DNA of 16,512 bases from Alphaproteobacteria bacterium (lineage in GTDB: Bacteria > Pseudomonadota > Alphaproteobacteria > G02398745 > G023898745): the NCBI GenBank assembly GCA_027366195.1, contig DAHXKW010000101.1:1-16512 (forward strand). The letters are read 5' to 3'. Made by a program: the position numbers and the translations under genes. Under the pieces are notes generated by a model. That model worked only from the letters and a program-made list of their open reading frames with translations, did not search any database and was not told the origin of the DNA. Shown piece by piece: positions 1-7,506 of the stretch. How positions within the stretch are numbered: position 1 is the stretch's first letter; every line of letters begins with the position of its first letter.

Positions 1-1030
1 TTAAAATAGCTTCTGATCGATCTATGGCGTCTGGTTTGTCTAAAATACCTACAGAAAATTGTGACCAAATAAGCTTTTCACCAGCATGTAATTTGTCACG
101 GGCATAACGTGCGTCTATAACTTCCTGATCTAGTTTTGGGATTAGTTTTAGCAGATGTCCTGAGCGTCCTTGATGCTCTAGTAGTTTTATTTTTGCCATA
201 AGAGCATCTTGTGTTTTTACTTGTGGTAGAATATATCCCCCATAATGTAACAAGAATGGACAAGAAAGTTTCAGCCATTCATTATAAATGTCACCGATTA
301 GTGTATCCATACCATATAAGGCCCATTCTTTAGGAAAACTGTTTATTGTATAAGTTCTTAATTTCAACTCATCTTTGTTCAAAGTGAGATCATGTGGGTT
401 AACGAGTAGTGAGGTTTCCCGAGATATGATTTGGTTTGCAATGAGTTCGTTAGGATCCCATTCTTTTTGAGAGGTGTAATTGTCAGTTCTAAAGTTACAT
501 AGTTGATCCATAAATGGTAAAAAATCTTTTGGAGTCATAGGGTATACCCGACCACTAAAAGTTTTTATTGTATGATCTTTTATCCTTTGAAATGTGCGCA
601 CATCTGCTATAGATTCCAATGATCCTTTAATTACAATTGATAAAACACATCTGAAGTTTTTTGTTTTGGACCAAGGTGATAAAAAATTTAGGCGCTTTTT
701 CCCAAAAGTTCGTAACAATGGTAAATCATATTGTAAGCTGTTTTCCCAGTCATCAAATAATTGTTTAGTACAGGGATCGGCAAATAGCAAAAATTGGAAA
801 CTACTTTGTTCTGGTAGAATTTCATCAACGAGCGCTTGTAAGTCTTTTTGCAATGTTTCAGAGACAGAGACATATGGGGCCAACTCCGCTACCCAACAAA
901 GATATTGATCGTAACTATACAGATCATTTTGTTCGCTATAGTGTTCATAGGGTAGGTGAATGTGCAATGGGAATAAACCATCTTTAAAATTAGGGGGGGT
1001 AGGTGCAAAAAATCGTTCTAGTTTGAACAA
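1..1030 (-). CDS. traC: F-type T4SS ATPase TraC (VirB4 family), N-terminal part
   Basis: 343 codons are open without a stop and run off the left edge. The product resembles TraC, the cytoplasmic VirB4-like ATPase that powers pilus assembly and DNA transfer in F-type conjugation. Two stretches match the F-plasmid TraC N-terminal domain as I remember it: LPYEHYSEQNDLY at residues 26-38 (F: LPYRDYNQESGLF) and SCPFLLHYGGYI at 256-267 (F: SCPFILTLTLVV). The length upstream of the catalytic part also fits. The Walker A and B motifs would lie outside the window, so whether the gene is complete cannot be told. The start is uncertain: TTG at 1030 is the first usable codon after an in-frame TAA at 1039-1037, and it has no well-spaced Shine-Dalgarno. 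An ATG at 1061 is out of frame by one base. No other conjugation gene adjoins it on the right; rpsA is divergent. Confidence 0.8.
   Translation of the reverse strand, partial: MFKLERFFAPTPPNFKDGLFPLHIHLPYEHYSEQNDLYSYDQYLCWVAELAPYVSVSETLQKDLQALVDEILPEQSSFQFLLFADPCTKQLFDDWENSLQYDLPLLRTFGKKRLNFLSPWSKTKNFRCVLSIVIKGSLESIADVRTFQRIKDHTIKTFSGRVYPMTPKDFLPFMDQLCNFRTDNYTSQKEWDPNELIANQIISRETSLLVNPHDLTLNKDELKLRTYTINSFPKEWALYGMDTLIGDIYNEWLKLSCPFLLHYGGYILPQVKTQDALMAKIKLLEHQGRSGHLLKLIPKLDQEVIDARYARDKLHAGEKLIWSQFSVGILDKPDAIDRSEAIL
993..999. repeat. Homopolymer tract G7 (C7 in traC)
   Basis: Seven consecutive G on the plus strand, read as C7 at codons 11-13 of traC. The reading frame that begins with ATG at 1061 passes through this tract and hits TAA at 992-990. 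With six C instead of seven, that ATG would be in frame with traC. Such a run is conspicuous in AT-rich DNA and is prone to slippage and to sequencing error. Confidence 0.85.
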
Positions 1031-1102
1031 CTTTCTTTAAGATAATGGTATTTATGCTCATTATTTAAAAACACAAACAAGTAGCACAATCCTCAAAAAG
1101 AA

Positions 1103-1132
1103 AGGATATCTTTTTTATTTAATCAATTGCAA
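1103..1132 (-). promoter_or_regulatory. Possible traC promoter
   Basis: On the minus strand TTGCAA (1132-1127) is followed after 18 bases by TATCCT (1108-1103), each matching the sigma-70 consensus at 4 of 6 positions. TTGCAA is its own reverse complement, so the same hexamer could serve the divergent rpsA promoter. In AT-rich DNA such matches arise by chance, so this is weak. Confidence 0.25.
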
Positions 1133-1155
1133 ATGAAGGCTTCAATGAGTAATAT
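1127..1155 (+). promoter_or_regulatory. Probable rpsA promoter (-35/-10)
   Basis: TTGCAA at 1127-1132, a 17-base spacer, and TAATAT at 1150-1155. Transcription would start near 1162 and leave a leader of about 50 bases before the rpsA ATG. Spacing is ideal and each hexamer matches at 4 of 6 positions. No start site has been measured. Confidence 0.45.
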
Positions 1156-1161
1156 AAAGTA

Positions 1162-1175
1162 GCCATACGAATGGC
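1162..1175 (+). other. Small hairpin in rpsA leader
   Basis: GCCAT, loop ACGA, ATGGC: a perfect 5-bp stem at the predicted 5' end of the rpsA transcript, followed shortly by a T-rich stretch (1181-1197). rpsA translation is autoregulated through its leader in E. coli, so a structured leader would not be surprising. A stem this short may be chance, and a weak attenuator is the alternative reading. Confidence 0.3.
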
Positions 1176-1210
1176 CATGTTAATTTTTTATATATTTTGG
1201 TTTAACCTGC

Positions 1211-2602
1211 ATGTCATTTTTAAGAGAGGAAAAGACACAAGAGCAAAATCTTTTTGAACAAATGCTCGATCAAGTAAGTCCCAAGCCTGTAACGTCATCT
1301 TCTGCAACGTTTTTTGGTGGTTTTTTGAAGAAGGGGGTAATAGTTGGTATTCGTAATGATACAGCTATTGTCGATGCTGGACTGAAAGCTGAGGGACGTA
1401 TTCTTCTAGCGGATTTGAAGAAGTTTGAGCCCAATCGAGAATTTAAGGTCGGAGATGAGATCGACGTTTATGTTGATCGTTTAGGAGATGATGGAGATAT
1501 TGTTTTTTCAGCAGAAAAAGCTGCGCGTGAAAAAGTATGGATGCGTCTTGAGCAGGCTATGACCGACAATACAACAATTGAGGGTACAATCTTTGCGCAC
1601 GTCAAAGCAGGTTTTGCTGTTAATATTGACGGCGTTTTAGCTTTCTTGCCTAAAAGTCAAGCAGATAGTCGTCCTTGGCCTGATGCACAAAAGTTTATGA
1701 ACGCGACCATGAAATTTAAAGTTATGAAGATGGATCGCAATAGAAATAACGTAGTTGTTTCTAGCCGAGCTGTTCTCGAGGAGGAGCGTGCAGGTGCCCG
1801 TCAGCGTTTTGTTGAAGATCTGAAAGAGGATCAAGTCGTTGAAGGCGTTGTGAAGAACATTACCGATTACGGCGCATTCGTAGATTTAGGTGGTGTAGAT
1901 GGCTTGCTTCACGTTATCGATATCTCTTGGAAGCGCGTGAATCATCCAGGTGATGTGTTAAAAGTAGGAGATACGGTTAAGGTAAAAGTTATTCGCTTCA
2001 ATAAGGAAACTGGGCGTATTTCTTTGGGTATGAAGCAGCTTGAAGAGGACCCATGGGAGCAAATTAAAGACAAAGTTCAGATCGGAGATGTTCTTGAAGG
2101 AGAGGTTACAAATATCACTGATTATGGTGCTTTCGTGGAGATATTCCCTGGCATAGAAGGTCTTGTATATGTAACAGAGGTTAGTTGGACACAAAAGAAC
2201 GCACATCCTATAAACTTCTTAAAACAAAATCAGGTTATTAAGGTAAAGGTCATGGATATTGATCTTGAAAAGCGCCGTATTAGCTTAAGCTATAAGCGTT
2301 GCCAACCTAATCCATGGCAAAAATTCCTTGAAGAACATCCAATAGATAGTGTGATTGAAGGCGTTATTCGCAATATTACCGAATTTGGTTTGTTTGTGAG
2401 TGTAGCTGACGGATTAGATGGTATGGTTCACTTACATGATATCACTGAAGGTAATCCGGATAATGAAATCAAACGTTATCAAAAAGGTGATGCTATCAAA
2501 GTAATTGTGCTTGATGTCAATCCAGAAAAAGAACGTATTAATCTTGGAATTAAACAATTAAATTCTGCTTCTAAATCTGGAGAGGAAAAAGCTAAAGAAT
2601 GA
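1211..2602 (+). CDS. rpsA: 30S ribosomal protein S1, five-domain form
   Basis: Ribosomal protein S1 binds mRNA at the 30S subunit and promotes initiation. The 463-residue product has five consecutive S1 (OB-fold) repeats at about 35-102, 119-186, 205-275, 290-362 and 378-449. Repeats 3 and 4 carry the strongest signature (NITDYGAFV twice, with LLHVIDISW and LVYVTEVSW). Proteobacterial S1 usually has six repeats and about 550-570 residues; here the last repeat is missing and a short charged tail ends the protein. The start is the ATG at 1211, ahead of an acidic N-terminal segment typical of S1. No clear Shine-Dalgarno precedes it, as is also true of E. coli rpsA. The usual alphaproteobacterial partners cmk (upstream) and ihfB (downstream) are absent. 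Instead the stop overlaps the accD start by four bases. Confidence 0.96.
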   Translation: MSFLREEKTQEQNLFEQMLDQVSPKPVTSSSATFFGGFLKKGVIVGIRNDTAIVDAGLKAEGRILLADLKKFEPNREFKVGDEIDVYVDRLGDDGDIVFSAEKAAREKVWMRLEQAMTDNTTIEGTIFAHVKAGFAVNIDGVLAFLPKSQADSRPWPDAQKFMNATMKFKVMKMDRNRNNVVVSSRAVLEEERAGARQRFVEDLKEDQVVEGVVKNITDYGAFVDLGGVDGLLHVIDISWKRVNHPGDVLKVGDTVKVKVIRFNKETGRISLGMKQLEEDPWEQIKDKVQIGDVLEGEVTNITDYGAFVEIFPGIEGLVYVTEVSWTQKNAHPINFLKQNQVIKVKVMDIDLEKRRISLSYKRCQPNPWQKFLEEHPIDSVIEGVIRNITEFGLFVSVADGLDGMVHLHDITEGNPDNEIKRYQKGDAIKVIVLDVNPEKERINLGIKQLNSASKSGEEKAKE

Positions 2603-3444
2603 ATTGGATTACAAATTTTGTAAAGCCAAAGCTAAACGTTTTTAGCAAGCGGGGAGGAGTTCCGGAAAATTTGTGGGTCAAGTGTGACGCTTGTGAAACC
2701 ATGATTTTTCACCGAATGCTGGTTGAGAATCTTCATGTTTGTACAAATTGCGGTCATCATATGCAATTTGACGTCGATGATTATTTGAAATTGTTATTCG
2801 ATGATGGATTGTACCAATCTATTCCTATTCCAGAGGTTCCACTAGATCCTTTAAAATTTAGGGATTCTAAAAAATATGTGGATCGTCTCAGACAATATCG
2901 ATCTCAAACAAAGCGTTTAGATGCTGTTAGTATGGGGGCAGGACTAATAGATAGTCGGCAAGCGATTATTTTTGTAATGGATTTTGCCTTTATGGGTGGA
3001 TCTATGGGGATGGCTGTAGGAGCGAGTTTTGTAGCAGCAGTCCAACAGGCTATTCGTATGAATGCGCCTTTTATTGTGATTGCACGCTCTGGTGGTGCGC
3101 GTATGCAAGAAGCTGTTTTGTCCCTTATGCAAATGCCTCGGACTGTAGCAGCTATCGAATTATTACGTGAACATAAATTGCCTTATTTAGTTATCCTAAC
3201 AAGTCCAACTTTTGGAGGCGTTACGGCTTCTTTTGCGATGCTTGGGGATATTCATATTGCAGAACCTGGTGCTTTGATTGGTTTTACAGGAAGACGTGTT
3301 ATTGAACAAACAATCAGGCAAAAATTACCGGATGATTTCCAGACGGCAGAATACCAGTTAGAGCATGGCATGATTGACCTGATAGTTCAGCGTAAAGAAT
3401 TAAAAAGTACTATTTCGCGTATTATTGGGATTATTCGACGGTAA
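2599..3444 (+). CDS. accD: Acetyl-CoA carboxylase carboxyltransferase subunit beta
   Basis: AccD is the beta subunit of the carboxyltransferase, which with AccA moves CO2 from biotin to acetyl-CoA to give malonyl-CoA, the first step of fatty acid synthesis. The 281 residues begin with the family's zinc finger (Cys29, Cys32, Cys48, Cys51). The crotonase-like core follows, with SGGARMQEAVLSLMQM near 164-179 and FGGVTASFAMLGDIHIAEP near 205-223. Length is normal. The ATG at 2599 lies inside the rpsA stop (ATGA), so translation is probably coupled to rpsA. In many alphaproteobacteria accD precedes folC; here the next gene is tpiA on the other strand, 26 bases away. No convincing terminator lies between them. 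Confidence 0.96.
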   Translation: MNWITNFVKPKLNVFSKRGGVPENLWVKCDACETMIFHRMLVENLHVCTNCGHHMQFDVDDYLKLLFDDGLYQSIPIPEVPLDPLKFRDSKKYVDRLRQYRSQTKRLDAVSMGAGLIDSRQAIIFVMDFAFMGGSMGMAVGASFVAAVQQAIRMNAPFIVIARSGGARMQEAVLSLMQMPRTVAAIELLREHKLPYLVILTSPTFGGVTASFAMLGDIHIAEPGALIGFTGRRVIEQTIRQKLPDDFQTAEYQLEHGMIDLIVQRKELKSTISRIIGIIRR

Positions 3445-3470
3445 AGAATTCATGAAAACAGGTCTTAATT

Positions 3471-4121
3471 TTAATTCCAAATTTCGAGACTTTTGCCGAT
3501 TGTCAAAACAGAATGGATATCTAAACTTGCACGGCCAATTAATAGACCTTGGCAGAGCTGATGGATGTCTTGTGCATTTTCTGAATTTACAGAACCTCCA
3601 TAAACTTTTTGAGAGAATCCCTGGTTTGCTAGCCATTGCATGATTTGATCAATGTGGTCAAGTGAAGGAATTTTATTTGTGCCAATAGCCCAAGTTGGCT
3701 CGTAAGCGATAATGAAAGAGCTGTCTTGTGGTAATTGTTGGATCAGGTCTTGTTTAATTTGTACGATGTCCTCACTGTTTGATCCAACACAAATAATAGG
3801 GGTCAGTCCGCACTCTTTTGCAGTAACTGCTTTTTTTATGACTAATTCGTTTGTTTCGCCAAAGTATTTTCTACGTTCGCTATGACCTAAAAGAACATAT
3901 TCACATCCCACTTCCTTTAAAGAAAGAGGGCTAATTTCTCCTGTAAAAGCTCCTTCTTTTTCTTGATGGCAATTTTGACCACCAACCTTAAATGTATCTT
4001 TCAACTCTGAACAAAGAGTTGCCATAGGGCAAACAATAAGATTTTGAGAGTAGGGTATATTTTTTTTGTATAGTCCAACTAATTGTAAGTCACCATACAT
4101 TTTCCAATTGCAAATTAGCAT
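3471..4121 (-). CDS. tpiA: Triosephosphate isomerase, shortened
   Basis: Interconverts dihydroxyacetone phosphate and glyceraldehyde 3-phosphate. The catalytic residues are present: Asn5 and Lys7 in NWKMYG, His80 in LLGHSERR, and Glu141 in AYEPTWAIGT (flexible loop 6). The phosphate-binding YGGSVN (174-179) and GLLIGRASL (192-200) are also there, the latter normally closer to GLVGGASL. At 216 residues it is clearly shorter than the usual ~250, with material lost mainly from the segment between Lys7 and the LIVCP strand. All key residues survive, so it is probably active. The ATG lies five bases after the recG stop, so the two are probably co-transcribed. Confidence 0.94.
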   Translation of the reverse strand: MLICNWKMYGDLQLVGLYKKNIPYSQNLIVCPMATLCSELKDTFKVGGQNCHQEKEGAFTGEISPLSLKEVGCEYVLLGHSERRKYFGETNELVIKKAVTAKECGLTPIICVGSNSEDIVQIKQDLIQQLPQDSSFIIAYEPTWAIGTNKIPSLDHIDQIMQWLANQGFSQKVYGGSVNSENAQDIHQLCQGLLIGRASLDIHSVLTIGKSLEIWN

Positions 4122-4126
4122 TTGTT

Positions 4127-6226
4127 CTACCCTGTCCTTCTATATTTAATAGCTTCTTCCTTATCAAAAAGGCGCATTAATGTAGCCAGGTGGTCTGCTT
4201 GTGGGCATCCTTTAAGATCAGGGTATTCCTCAATAATTTTATGAGCTTCTTGATTGGCGATTCTAAGGAGTTCTTGTTGTAGTTTTCTTGCGCGAGGGTC
4301 TTCACAATTAAAGTTTGCAAAACGGTATCGCGGTAAACCTGCTTGTTTTGTTCCCATTAACTCTCCGCCTCCACGTAGTTTCAAATCTTCTTCGGCGATA
4401 AAAAAACCGTCATTACTTTCACGTAAAATTTCAAGCCGACGACGTGCCACAGGTGAGACATTTTCTCCATACAGTAAAATGCACAAAGATTGGTGTGAGC
4501 CTCGTCCTACACGACCTCTTAATTGATGTAACTGAGACAATCCAAATCGTTCAGCATTTTCAATAATCATAAGAGTGGCGGTTGGGACGTCTACGCCAAC
4601 TTCAATAACAGTTGTGGCAATAATGATGTCCAATTGACCTCGGACAAACTGATCCATAACGATATCTTTTTCAATGCCTTTCATGCGGCCATGAACTAAA
4701 CCGACGCGTTTTGGATAAAACTGTTCTAGGTAATTAAAGCGCTCGTTGACATGAGTTAAATCTAGCACTTCAGATTCCTCAATCAAAGGGCATACCCAGT
4801 AAATTTTTTGACCCAGGTCTAAGAATTTTTTTATACCACGAGTTACTTCGTCTAATCGTTCTTGAGATACGATTTTAGTCTGGATTTCTTGTCTATTTTT
4901 TGGTTTTTCGCGAATGACAGAAACATCCATTTCTCCATAGTTAGCCATCATCATAGTACGAGGAATCGGCGTGGCGGTCATAGATAGGATATGGGGATTT
5001 TTCCCTTTTTGACTTAGTGCAAGACGTTGATCTACCCCAAAACGTTGTTGTTCATCAACGACAACCATAGCAAGACGTCTAAATTTTACACTTTCTTGGA
5101 TAATGGCATGTGTACCGACAAGTAGATGAATTGTACCCGCTTCAAGTCCATCTAGTATGTTCTGACGTATTTTACCTTTTTCTCGGCTCGTTAAAATTTC
5201 CACATTGATGCCTAGATTTCTAGTCATATGTTTTATAGTTTGAAAATGTTGTCTAGCTAGAATTTCAGTAGGTGCTAATATGGCAGCTTGGCATTCTGAT
5301 TCAATTGTATGAACCATAGCCATCACGGACACAATAGTTTTTCCACTACCAACGTCACCTTGTAGTAACCGAAGCATAGGAACAGGTTGTTTAAGGTCAT
5401 TTTGTATCTCGTCAAAAGCTTCTTTTTGGCTACTTGTGAGTTCAAAAGGTAAATCTTTGATAAGTTGATGGAGTAAATGTCCCCTACCTTTTAGCATCAA
5501 ACTGCGTATTTGTATGTGATGACGTCGAGATAAATGTAAAGTTAATTGTTGCACGAGAAATTCATCAAAAATCAAACGCATGCGCGCCGGATGGAAAGGT
5601 TCTAGTTCTTTAAGTGATAGTGGGTTATGTACCATATGTAGACATTGATGAAAGGAAGGGAATTTGAACTGTTGAAGCAGTTCAGGTGTATGCCATTCAG
5701 GTATTTTTGGTAAATAAGTCAGAGCTTTATGAACTGCTGAGCGTACCATTTGCTGGGAAACGCCAGCTGTTAAGCGATAAACAGGTTCAATTCCTACCCA
5801 GTGATTCATCGTTTCAACACCACCAATATGATCGGGATGAATTATTTGCCAGACTTTCTGGTGTTGATCAAAGTCAATTTTACCGCTGACAACAATTTTC
5901 GTGCCTGAAGGTGCAACCCGTGCTAGATAGTGCTTTGAAGTGTTGAAAAATAAAAGTTCAAGTTTATCCCGACCATCTGTGCACACAACTTTAGCAGGCT
6001 TTTTTAAGGCATGGCTAGGCACATGGAATGAGACCTCAACAGTAATTGTAATATGTTGGCCAACGTGGCACTCTTTAAGGAAATTTTTTCGCTGTCTGTC
6101 AATTAGGTTATAAGGAAGGTGCCAGAGAATATCGATGATACGGTTACCCATTAGTTTTTTGAAAAGTGTTTTTCGTCTGGGCGTTACGTCAGGTAGAACA
6201 GCAATATCGTCAGTTATATTGATCAC
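4127..6226 (-). CDS. recG: ATP-dependent DNA helicase RecG
   Basis: RecG is a superfamily 2 helicase that remodels stalled forks and branch-migrates Holliday junctions. The 699 residues follow the family plan. The N-terminal wedge (OB-fold) domain spans roughly 1-170. The helicase core has Walker A GDVGSGKT (290-297), motif II DEQQ (391-394), motif III SMTATPIPRT (415-424), and motifs V/VI with ATTVIEVGVDVP and QLRGRVGRG (568-576). Motif II is DEQQ where many RecG proteins read DEQH. The start is GTG at 6226, reading into a shortened version of the usual N-terminal LPGVGPK segment. It is the first gene of a recG-tpiA pair and has a plausible promoter just upstream. Confidence 0.97.
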   Translation of the reverse strand: MINITDDIAVLPDVTPRRKTLFKKLMGNRIIDILWHLPYNLIDRQRKNFLKECHVGQHITITVEVSFHVPSHALKKPAKVVCTDGRDKLELLFFNTSKHYLARVAPSGTKIVVSGKIDFDQHQKVWQIIHPDHIGGVETMNHWVGIEPVYRLTAGVSQQMVRSAVHKALTYLPKIPEWHTPELLQQFKFPSFHQCLHMVHNPLSLKELEPFHPARMRLIFDEFLVQQLTLHLSRRHHIQIRSLMLKGRGHLLHQLIKDLPFELTSSQKEAFDEIQNDLKQPVPMLRLLQGDVGSGKTIVSVMAMVHTIESECQAAILAPTEILARQHFQTIKHMTRNLGINVEILTSREKGKIRQNILDGLEAGTIHLLVGTHAIIQESVKFRRLAMVVVDEQQRFGVDQRLALSQKGKNPHILSMTATPIPRTMMMANYGEMDVSVIREKPKNRQEIQTKIVSQERLDEVTRGIKKFLDLGQKIYWVCPLIEESEVLDLTHVNERFNYLEQFYPKRVGLVHGRMKGIEKDIVMDQFVRGQLDIIIATTVIEVGVDVPTATLMIIENAERFGLSQLHQLRGRVGRGSHQSLCILLYGENVSPVARRRLEILRESNDGFFIAEEDLKLRGGGELMGTKQAGLPRYRFANFNCEDPRARKLQQELLRIANQEAHKIIEEYPDLKGCPQADHLATLMRLFDKEEAIKYRRTG

Positions 6227-6256
6227 GATGATCTATTTATCATTGCTTGCCTATAC

Positions 6257-6283
6257 AGTATAACACATTCTGTATTCGTTCAA
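6257..6283 (-). promoter_or_regulatory. Probable recG promoter, extended -10
   Basis: Read on the minus strand: TTGAAC (6283-6278), a 15-base spacer, and TATACT (6262-6257) preceded by TGT, an extended -10 element that tolerates a poorly spaced -35. Transcription would start near 6250, about 25 bases before the recG GTG. Confidence 0.45.
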
Positions 6284-6372
6284 TACGATAGCTTATGGTT
6301 TTGATTAATCATATGTTCACCATTGTTGATTATTTAATAAGTAAATTTGATAGTTTTATTTTTAGGTCATAT

Positions 6373-7506
6373 ATGTTGGCAAAAATTAATATTTTTCAAA
6401 ATATAATATTTTTATTTATCAGTATTTTTTTATTAGCTTGTAAGCCAGTGGAGTTACCAGAATCCTCTAAAATCAAGTGGCAGCAACTCAGGCAGGTGCC
6501 TACAGTTTTTATCGCACTTGCTCAAATTGATGCGGCTAATTCTAATCAACACAACCGTTTTGACGCTTTGCTGCGGATAGATCCTTTCAATATTGATACA
6601 ACGAGTAATTTTGCATTAACAGCACAATTAACAGGATCGTCTAAAGAGATTTTAGTGGTTTTGGCTGATTATTTGGTCGAAATAATTTTCCCAACATTTT
6701 CAAAAGTTCAGGCTGCTAAATTACGTGATAAATATTTGCAAGATTTAGAAAATGCGCAACAAGGAAGTGTTGAGCAATTTAATAAGATAAATTTTAGAGC
6801 GCTTGCAAAAGCAAGAGAAGAATTGTTGCCAGCATCGATAGTCTCAAAAGATACAGGTCAGATCGCAGAGCAGTTGAAAGAGTATGAGTTAGATCTTCTT
6901 AAGGCACATAATTTAAGATTGCAGGCTGCTGTAGAGATTCTAAAGAAATGGGCGCCTTCAGATAATAAAGTTCTTACTTTGTCCGAACAAAAGCTCCACT
7001 GGCAGTTGCTGCGTAAAATGCCTGTTAATTTAATAGCGCTTGCTCAAATTGATAAAGCAAGTGCTGATGTGCAAGATCGTTTAGGGGCATTATTGAAAAT
7101 CCAACCATTTAATTTGGATACGACAAACAATTTTGCATTAACAGCCAAGCTCACAGGAACATCTGAAAATGTACTTGCAGTATTAGCGCAGTATATCGTT
7201 GAAGTAGTTTTACCGACATTGCCATTGGAACAAGCAAAACAGCTGAGGGATAAATATCTAGAAAATTTAGTCATAGCCGATAAAAACAGTGCTATAGAGT
7301 TTGATAGGATGGATTTTGATGCAATTTCGGTTGCGAAAGCTCAGCTGCTTTCTAAGTTAGGGATATATCAAAGTTCTGGTACAACGGCAGAACAATTAAA
7401 AGAATATGAAAGAAAACTGCTTGATACACATCACGCAAAATTGAAAGCAGCGATGACGATCTTACGCAGTTGGAATCCTATAGGGCAGGTTGATACCGTA
7501 AAGTAG
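6373..7506 (+). CDS. Lipoprotein with two tandem 162-residue units, unknown function
   Basis: I do not recognise this family. I chose ATG 6373 because AGG six bases upstream makes a good ribosome site, and because it places a hydrophobic stretch directly before a lipobox (FLLAC, Cys23). An ATG at 6295 in the same frame would add 26 residues and spoil the signal peptide. The 377-residue product is predicted to be lipid-anchored. After Cys23 it consists of two copies of one unit (codons at 6472-6957 and 6994-7479), joined by a 12-residue linker. Each unit carries the blocks IALAQID, PFN-DTT-NFALTA-LTG, LRDKYL and AEQLKEYE. The units look mostly helical, with no cysteine after the anchor. The gene is monocistronic, divergent from recG, and its last 45 bases overlap tsaB tail to tail. 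Confidence 0.85.
   Translation: MLAKINIFQNIIFLFISIFLLACKPVELPESSKIKWQQLRQVPTVFIALAQIDAANSNQHNRFDALLRIDPFNIDTTSNFALTAQLTGSSKEILVVLADYLVEIIFPTFSKVQAAKLRDKYLQDLENAQQGSVEQFNKINFRALAKAREELLPASIVSKDTGQIAEQLKEYELDLLKAHNLRLQAAVEILKKWAPSDNKVLTLSEQKLHWQLLRKMPVNLIALAQIDKASADVQDRLGALLKIQPFNLDTTNNFALTAKLTGTSENVLAVLAQYIVEVVLPTLPLEQAKQLRDKYLENLVIADKNSAIEFDRMDFDAISVAKAQLLSKLGIYQSSGTTAEQLKEYERKLLDTHHAKLKAAMTILRSWNPIGQVDTVK
6472..7479 (+). repeat. Tandem intragenic duplication (two units, 522-base period)
   Basis: Unit A (6472-6957) and unit B (6994-7479) align over 162 codons without any gap, at a constant offset of 174 codons. By my count about 79 of 162 residues are identical, densest in the PFN-DTT-NFALTA-LTG block and in AEQLKEYE. 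The DNA is much more diverged than a recent copy would be. The lack of indels suggests that both copies have been held under protein-level selection. Confidence 0.9.

Noticed and set aside
594..908. A 104-codon plus-strand open frame
   Set aside because: It lies fully inside the minus-strand traC frame, which is open over 343 codons and matches a known family; this frame matches nothing and is Ser/Asn-rich shadow.
1..1030. traC as an obvious pseudogene
   Set aside because: No stop or frameshift is seen over 343 codons; only the start is doubtful, and the catalytic half is outside the window.
4254..4526. A 90-codon plus-strand open frame
   Set aside because: It is the antisense of the recG helicase motif V/VI region, with no family resemblance.
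6295..6372. A longer start for the duplicated lipoprotein at 6295
   Set aside because: The extra 26 residues would bury the lipoprotein signal peptide, and the AGG ribosome site supports ATG 6373.
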